Below are positions 57,994 through 64,000 of a DNA stretch of 64,000 nucleotides, piece by piece; the stretch's first letter is position 1; every line of letters begins with the position of its first letter. Source of the stretch: Sipunculus nudus (taxonomy: Eukaryota; Annelida; Sipuncula; Golfingiida; Sipunculidae); assembly GCA_026874595.1 (NCBI GenBank), contig CM049309.1:95938723-96002722 (forward strand). The letters run 5' to 3'. The position numbers and the translations under genes were made by a program. The notes under the pieces were generated by a model. The model did no database searches, had not been told where the DNA came from, and was given only the letters and a program-made list of their open reading frames with translations.

Positions 57994-60110
57994 ACAAGTG
58001 ACCCAGTGGTCATGACGCTCAGCTGACTAGGAAAACATTCACAATAGGAATTTTATCAATGCCAAATTTGTAGATGGTATCCATATTCAACTTAAGCATA
58101 GCTCAGAAGATATGGGTAACAGGGATCTACTTTCAGGTTTCCAAGGAGATTTTTCATGGACCTCCCTGGATGTCAAGCTAGAGATTCTAGCTGCAATATT
58201 GGTTACAATTTGTGTCCTGTTAACAGACAACCACATCTTTGAAGGTCTCAAGATAATTCGTAAAAATATGAAAAGTGCCTGGATATGGGTAACAGAGACC
58301 TAATTTCAGACTTCCAAGGAGATTTTTCTTGGACGTCTCTGCATTTTAAATAAGAAGATTCTAGGTTGAATGGTTATGATTTGTACCCTGTTAACAGACG
58401 ACTGCATCTTTGAAAGGCTCAAAAATAGAGAAAAAATGCATAAAATTTTTTTAAAAAATCCAGGTGGCACCAACAGTCTGCAGGAACTGATAAAACACTC
58501 CATGATCAATATGCATGCAAAGAATCATGGTGATCAATGCATTAGTTGTTCAGATACTTGAGCTTTAGTATCAAATGTTCTATTATTCTTTGGGGTACTT
58601 TTGAGCCCCATAGCTCAGAGGTTATGGGTAACAGAGACCTAATATCAGGTTTCCTAAGAGACTTTGCATGGGTCTACCTGCATGTCAAGAGAGAAGATTC
58701 TAGGTCCAGTGGTTACGATTTGTGCCTGGTTTGTGCACCTAATCTCAGGTGATTTCCCCAGGATCTCCTTGAATTTTTTAGGTAGAAGGTTCTGTATTGA
58801 TTTCTGCCCATCAGTGCTGAGTTTTTTTCTTTAATCCACAGAATGCAAGTAACAGTGACCAAACCTCAAGACTCAAAGGAGACTTTCCGTAACAAGGTTC
58901 TAGGTCAAAAGGTTACTGCTTCATTTGAAGGTCTCAAAAATTAAGAAAAAAATGTGTAATAATTAAAAAAAATAAAGAGGGCACCACCAGTCTTCAGGAA
59001 CTGATGAAACATTCCATGACCAATATGCATGGAAAGAATCTGGGTCTTACGTTTGAAGTTTCTAGGCCAAATGGATACAATTTGTGCCCTGTCTGACTCA
59101 GCCAGTAGTTCGCAGAATATAGGTCACTATGTTAAAATACGCTAAACGTTTCTATAGGTCTAACTGTTTTGGTTGTGCCCTGTTAACGTCCAGACTAGAG
59201 TGAAAAATAGAGAAAATAAGGCGAAAAAATACAGGTGGTGCCATCATGCAGTCTTCATGAACTGATGAAACACTCAATGCATTAGTTATTATCCCCTTGC
59301 AACAATATGGCAAAAGGGATATAGTAACGCCTCTGTTTGTGCATGAATTCTGTCTGTCTGTTTGTCTGTCCATCCAGAATTGGCTTGTGGATTGATTTAA
59401 AACCAAACTGTTTGTCCAAAAACCTTTCATCTTGCAAATATGGCTCGCCCACCCATAGATGAAGAAGCCTTTCAGTTCTGAGGTCACGGGGTCAAAGGTC
59501 ACGGCCAAAGGGCCCTCTTCTTAAAAAAGTTTATAGACCCATTTAAAGCCAAACCATTTGACCAAAACCTTTCATTTTGCAAATATAGCTTACCCACCCT
59601 TGGATGAAGAATCCTATAGATTTTTAGATCATGGGGTCAAAGGTCATGGCCAGGGGGTCCACTTCTTGAAAAAAAACTTGTAGACCCATTTAAAGCCAAA
59701 CCTTTTGACCAAAACCTATCATCTTACACATATGGCTCACCCACCTATGGATGAAGAACCCTGTCAATTTTGAGGTCAGGGGGTCAAAGGTCACAGTCAC
59801 AGGGTCCACTTCTTGAAAAGCTTGTGGACCAATTTAAAGCCAAACTGTTTGACCAAAACTAATCTATGCATGAAGAACCCTATTTAGTTTGAGGTCACAG
59901 GAGGTCAAGGCCAGAGAGCTTCCCTCTTCATTTTCACACTGTGTAATACACCCATTCTAATTATGCCCCGTGGGAGGGGATGCTCTGCTTTGCAGTGCCC
60001 TTGTTCAGACACTGCAGCTTCTGCAGTTATTCTGGACTTGCAATAACAGGCCCCATAGCTCAGAGAATAAAGGTCGCAGTGACCTAATTTCAAGTGAGTT
60101 TCAACCAACA
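57994..60110 (+). mobile_element. R1 element, 3'-truncated, with nested R5
   Basis: 5' box at 57,994 (ACAAGTGACCCAGTGGTCA, GCTCAGCTGACTAGG), then R1 direct repeats (CAGAGACCTAATTTCAG, AAGATTCTAGGT, CAGTCTGCAGGAACTGAT). Interrupted at 59,288-60,002 by R5; R1 text resumes with TTCAGACACTGCAGCTT and fades near 60,110 with no hairpin. Confidence 0.7.
59288..60002 (+). mobile_element. R5 element, 0.7 kb
   Basis: Begins ATTATCCCCTTGC and ends near GGGAGGGGATGCTCTGC, TTTGCAGTGCCCTT, which includes a CTGC-TTT-GCAG hairpin. Interior has four units of about 125-145 bp with GGGTCAAAGGTCA (one base off a perfect DR1) and TTTAAAGCCAAACC. Inserted in the R1 phrase CATTAGTTGTTCAG, intact at 992-1,006, 51,541-51,555 and 53,020-53,034. 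Confidence 0.75.
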
Positions 60111-61127
60111 ATTGTTTTACATATGAGCAAGGGGTAATTAACCTCTTTAGCTAAGTAAGATGTGTTTAAAGCAATTGCAGCTGCAATAGAATAAGTATGC
60201 ACGTGTATTATTGTATATTTTTTTGTCTCTGAGTAACAGCAAAGGGTCATTTATGGTTATTTTCTTATGACTGAAGTGACATGTTCAGCATTAGATCATT
60301 GTCCCCTGCTGTGTTGCATAATTCTGAGCCTTGTCCTCTGTATCACTGTGTATCTTTGTATAATAAGACCAATTACTGTTAGTTGTATACATCAAATAAT
60401 TCTATACATCAGATCATTAACATTAGATTAAAAAGTTTCCAATATCAAATCACACTTAAACAACTACGTAACTAATCGGCTAATGTCATCCCGTATCCAT
60501 CCCCATCCAGCAAATTCTTTGAATCAGCTCGACCCACCCTGCACAATATGGTTAATATTCCAATCACCATGCCCAATACAGTAACACAAACTGTTCTACT
60601 GTTGTAAAATTATTGGCAAAGATTGTGATTTTAAATTTTTATTAAGAATCAAACCCAGACCTTGCGATTCAAGTATCTATATAAAATTATATTTTTTGCA
60701 CGTTTTTCTGTGTATGTGATAATGGTTTTGTTATATATTTGAACAAATATATGTTATGAAAAAATTGTGTAGAACAAATGCAGAATAAAAATCTTACAAT
60801 TTTATTTTAATGATATTTACATAAATGGACCAGACTGCTTGGACCCGTCCACCTACTGGACCAGACCATGATGTACTGGACCACAGTGGGACGGTCTGGT
60901 ACTGTCCGCACCTCTAATGCTAGCTCCTTCCATATCTGAGATAGTACATTAAGTTAACACACAGATGACAGATGATAATGCACCATCACATAACAGGTTC
61001 AGTAAAAATCATATGGTGATTACAATTACCTCCAAAGTTTAATGGATTGTTCCTTGTTTGTTCTTTCAACCCTCCATAAAATTTCATCAATATTGGTTCA
61101 AAACTTCTTTGAGTAAAGGTTTTAACA
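60111..61127. other. mostly unassigned; small R4 relic
   Basis: No gene recognised. About 60,918-61,010 resembles a reversed, degraded R4 5' end (AATGCTAGCTCCTTCC, CACAGATGACAGATGA, CATAACAGGTTCAGTAAAAA). GGACCAGAC / GTCTGGT words near 60,828-60,902 form an imperfect inverted repeat. Confidence 0.5.
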
Positions 61128-61709
61128 ACAAGTGACCCAAGGATCATGATGCTCAGCCAACTGACATGTTGACAATATGTCCTTGCACAGGCAACTAATT
61201 AAGATAATGTAAATGGCATCATCGTTCATGCGTATTAGCTCTAGTACATCAAGACCCATAAGCACACCAAATTTGATGACAACCCAACCAGCCTTTCCTG
61301 AGGAATCTGGCAATTTGTGTGTATTTTGCATTATTTCTGGGGTGCTCAAACATATCCCGAAACTCTGAGAATATAGGTCACAGTGACCCAATTTCAGCTT
61401 TCTGGGGAGAACTTTTGAGGAACTCTCAGGATGTCAAGTTAGCAGATTCTGGGTCAAATGGTTATGATTTTTTCCCTATTTTGGTATCAAATTTTCAATT
61501 ATTCTGGGGGGTGCTTATAAGCCCAATAGCTCGGAGAATATGGGTAACAGAGACCTAATTTCAGGTTTCAAAGGAGACTTTTCATGGACCTTGCTGGATT
61601 TTAAGTTAGAAGATTCAAGGTCCAATAGTGATGATTCTAGGTTCAGTAGTTAAAAGATGTATCATCTGTTAACATGGCACAAATTGTCTCAAAAAGAGAG
61701 GAAATCATA
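61128..61709 (+). mobile_element. R1 element, partial
   Basis: 5' box CAACAAGTGACCCAAGGATC at 61,128 and R1 phrases (CAGTGACCCAATTTCAGC, AATATGGGTAACAGAGACC). Interrupted at 61,710 by an R2 element that runs past the window end. Confidence 0.7.
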
Positions 61710-64000
61710 AACAAGGGACCTATGGGTCACGATGCTCAGCTGTTATATATGATAAAAAAATATTATTTAGAAATGAGGCACATGCTGGTTTTGTGTGGTA
61801 ATAAATATAAGCTGTATTATGAGTTGTTGTTGTTTAGCTTATGTATGATTTTGATAGTACCTTTGGAGACAGGGAAGAGGATTGATTTCACTTATTTTAT
61901 TAACAAATGGAGTACTATTGTCACACAGATTTTGACTTGGCCTTATAACTTATAAGCAGAATATATAATATAAGGGTTTAACTATTAATTAAAAAAAATT
62001 ACAAATATTATCCCAAATATAATTTTTATTAAAACTAATAAGAGAATCATATGATTTTTTAAAATGAAATATAACTGAAATGATTATTAAAATAATATTA
62101 AAGAATATATTCATGAATGCATTCATGAATACATTTTGAAAGTATTTACACTGGTATTCATATACTTTCATTTTTACCTGAATTCCCATTCTTCATGCAA
62201 GAAATTTTTTAATGGAGTACATAATCATATTCGTATTTAAATACAATTACAAAGTATTCGCACCATGTCTGGTGTTTATTCAGTTTTCACCAAACAATGA
62301 TGTTGAGAATCCAGAATATACAAAATTCACACATTTAAATAATGATCATAAGTACCTGGTTTTATGGTTTTTATTTTTATTAAAAAATAACTGTAATAAA
62401 TTCATTTTGGACTAATTTCACATCAATGTACACACTAGACACAGTAGGAATCTAGATCAATATTATCAACTGCATCTTTGTCTATCATTAATTTCTTTCA
62501 TATGATCTCTAATGATTAGTAATGAATGATATGATTTACTTCTTTATCATTAATATTGAACTGAAAAATACCATAGGTGACTGCATGGTGTTATTTGGAA
62601 TACGTGACATTCTATCCATTGATACAAGATTCTTATATCATCAGTAACTTCAAGTTAATTTCCTGTTATTATAAACTAACAAATTCCTTTTCTATTTTTC
62701 TTTAATTTTTTATTAAAAACCAATAAAAATTTATTAATTTATTGTTAATTGTTATGTTGTTGGTTAAAACTACTAGATGAGTTGGGTTGGACACCTGGAT
62801 CAACTGTGGCTGGCCATAAGCTGCCTCGATTCCCGTGTATGCCTCGCCTTAAGCATGCATTATTTGCTGAAAGTTCAACAAGGTCAACATACAGGTGACT
62901 CAAGAGGGGCAGGAGAGAGCCAAAGTCTAACAGGGTCTCATAAAAACATTAATAAAAGCTACAATTTTTGGCAAATTTCTTTCAGCTTTCTAAACTTTCT
63001 AAAATTTGAAAAATTCATAACTAATTTTGGGTATTCAATTGAATCTTGATTAAATAATGTTACATCCCTGACAAAAAATCTCTAGCTTCAGCAATCCCCT
63101 TGTTAAGGGAGTAAATATATTTCTTGATTTTTTACAAAGTGCATTATGTTTGGGCCCATAACTTAAAACAATTACGCAATACTGACATCATTCTGGCATG
63201 TGCATAGAGAATGAAAAATATGTATATTATTTATGATTAAAGTCAGATCAGTGGTTTTGATATTAGGCAGTCTTGAAGTGTAACAATTGGTTTTTAATGG
63301 AAAAATGAAGTTTTTCATTAATATCTTGAAGGTATTAAGTCCTAGTGACCAAATTCTTGGCATGGTAGGGGATTTTGGAGACATCTAACTGTATGCCGAA
63401 TTTAAGGAACTAAGAGCTGAAGCTGGGGAGCTGAGCTCTTGCAAACTGCATAACACTAGCTTGATGTGAACAATATGTTACATGGTGCTTGAAAACTTGA
63501 ATAAAATCTACAGTTTTTGATCAACTGGTTTCAAATTTTTGGTGTTAACAGTTGAAAAGCTAACAAAAACATGCTGTGAAAATTAAATCCACAGTACTTA
63601 CAGGAAAAAAAGTGCCATGTTTGGGTCCATAACTTTTTTAAATTATATAATACAGACATAATTTCTTGAATGTACATAGGAACTATATAGAGGAATATTT
63701 ATGGTAAATATGAGGAAAAACAGATGAGTGGTTTTAATATTAGGCAGTCCTGAATTGTGAAAATAGGTTTTTAATAAAAAATTGAGGTTTTTCCTTAATT
63801 TCTCAAAGGAACAAAGTCGAAAAGACCCAGTTTTCGGCTTGGTAGGAGATCTTGGGGACATCTAACATTATGCCGAATTTTGGATTCCTAGGTCTTACGG
63901 TTTCAAAACGTGCCACATCGACGGACGGACAGATGGACGGCACGACAGACGGACGGACGACGGACAATGGACCACGACTATAGCTCAGATGACTTATGGT
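61710..64000 (+). mobile_element. R2 element, long form, cut by window end
   Basis: 5' box ACAAGGGACCTATGGGTCAC at 61,711. Interior matches, inverted, the long R2 at 22,661-26,401 but has no CpG-rich insert. Two R2 tracts (62,950-63,420 and 63,540-63,900), the GACGGACG run near 63,919-63,962, and the start of the hairpin (AGCTCAGATGACTTATGG) at the window edge. Confidence 0.75.

Noticed and set aside
60820-60905. Inverted repeat of GGACCAGAC-like words as an RNA gene or regulatory hairpin
   Set aside because: Imperfect, single occurrence, and no further support.

Overview
The window looks like metazoan nuclear DNA, most likely from a marine mollusc and probably a bivalve. It is AT-rich, almost entirely non-coding, and packed with tandem repeats and nested repeats that carry GTCCGTC/GACGGAC-type tails. 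This resembles the tandem-repeat-bearing Helitron/Helentron-like elements known from bivalve genomes. The assignment is an inference; no species marker was found. No rRNA or tRNA gene, bacterial operon or CRISPR array was recognised.

Only two places have convincing coding sequence. One is a terminal exon on the + strand (9,004-9,275), with a 3' splice site before it and an AATAAA signal at 10,074; its protein was not recognised. The other is a 7.4-kb Ty3/Gypsy-type LTR retrotransposon on the - strand (39,272-46,687). It has two 571-bp LTRs about 98% alike, a primer-binding site, gag with two zinc knuckles, protease-RT-RNase H, integrase, an in-frame 93-bp coding minisatellite and a chromodomain-like tail. 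Gag and pol share one frame and are separated by TGA followed by CAA TTA, the context of TMV-type stop-codon readthrough. Two further in-frame stops, one stop inside the minisatellite and one frameshift make this copy defective.

The rest is mostly a few repeat families, labelled here R1 to R5. R1 and R2 share a 5' box containing the palindrome TGACCCATGGGTCA and a 3' hairpin built on GCTCAGCTGACT. R3 starts GTATCCCCAGACA, has the inverse of this near its 3' end, then a hairpin and CTAG. R4 starts GCGAACCTGTG, has the inverse near its 3' end, then an AGGCCT hairpin. R5 is a short relative starting ATTATCCCC. A terminal repeat at the 5' end paired with a subterminal repeat and hairpin at the 3' end is the layout described for Helentron-type non-autonomous elements, so one shared mode of movement is likely but unproven.

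Layout: 1-2,205 R2 tract with an R1 copy inside it; 2,206-8,930 mostly microsatellite and minisatellites, including a 34-bp satellite with 136-bp higher-order structure; 9,004-10,090 host terminal exon and 3' UTR; 10,200-17,881 R4 composites; 17,882-26,401 R2 copies, one holding an R3 element with five perfect AGGTCA direct repeats and one holding a 696-bp CpG-rich insert with an 11-bp target duplication; 26,402-30,150 repeat fragments; 30,155-32,845 minisatellites; 33,230-49,235 a duplicated compound satellite (array X then array Y, twice), split by an R4 element in copy 1 and by the LTR retrotransposon in copy 2; 49,236-64,000 nested R1, R2, R3 and R5 copies. Several insertions have an uninterrupted counterpart elsewhere in the window, so their boundaries and order can be read directly.
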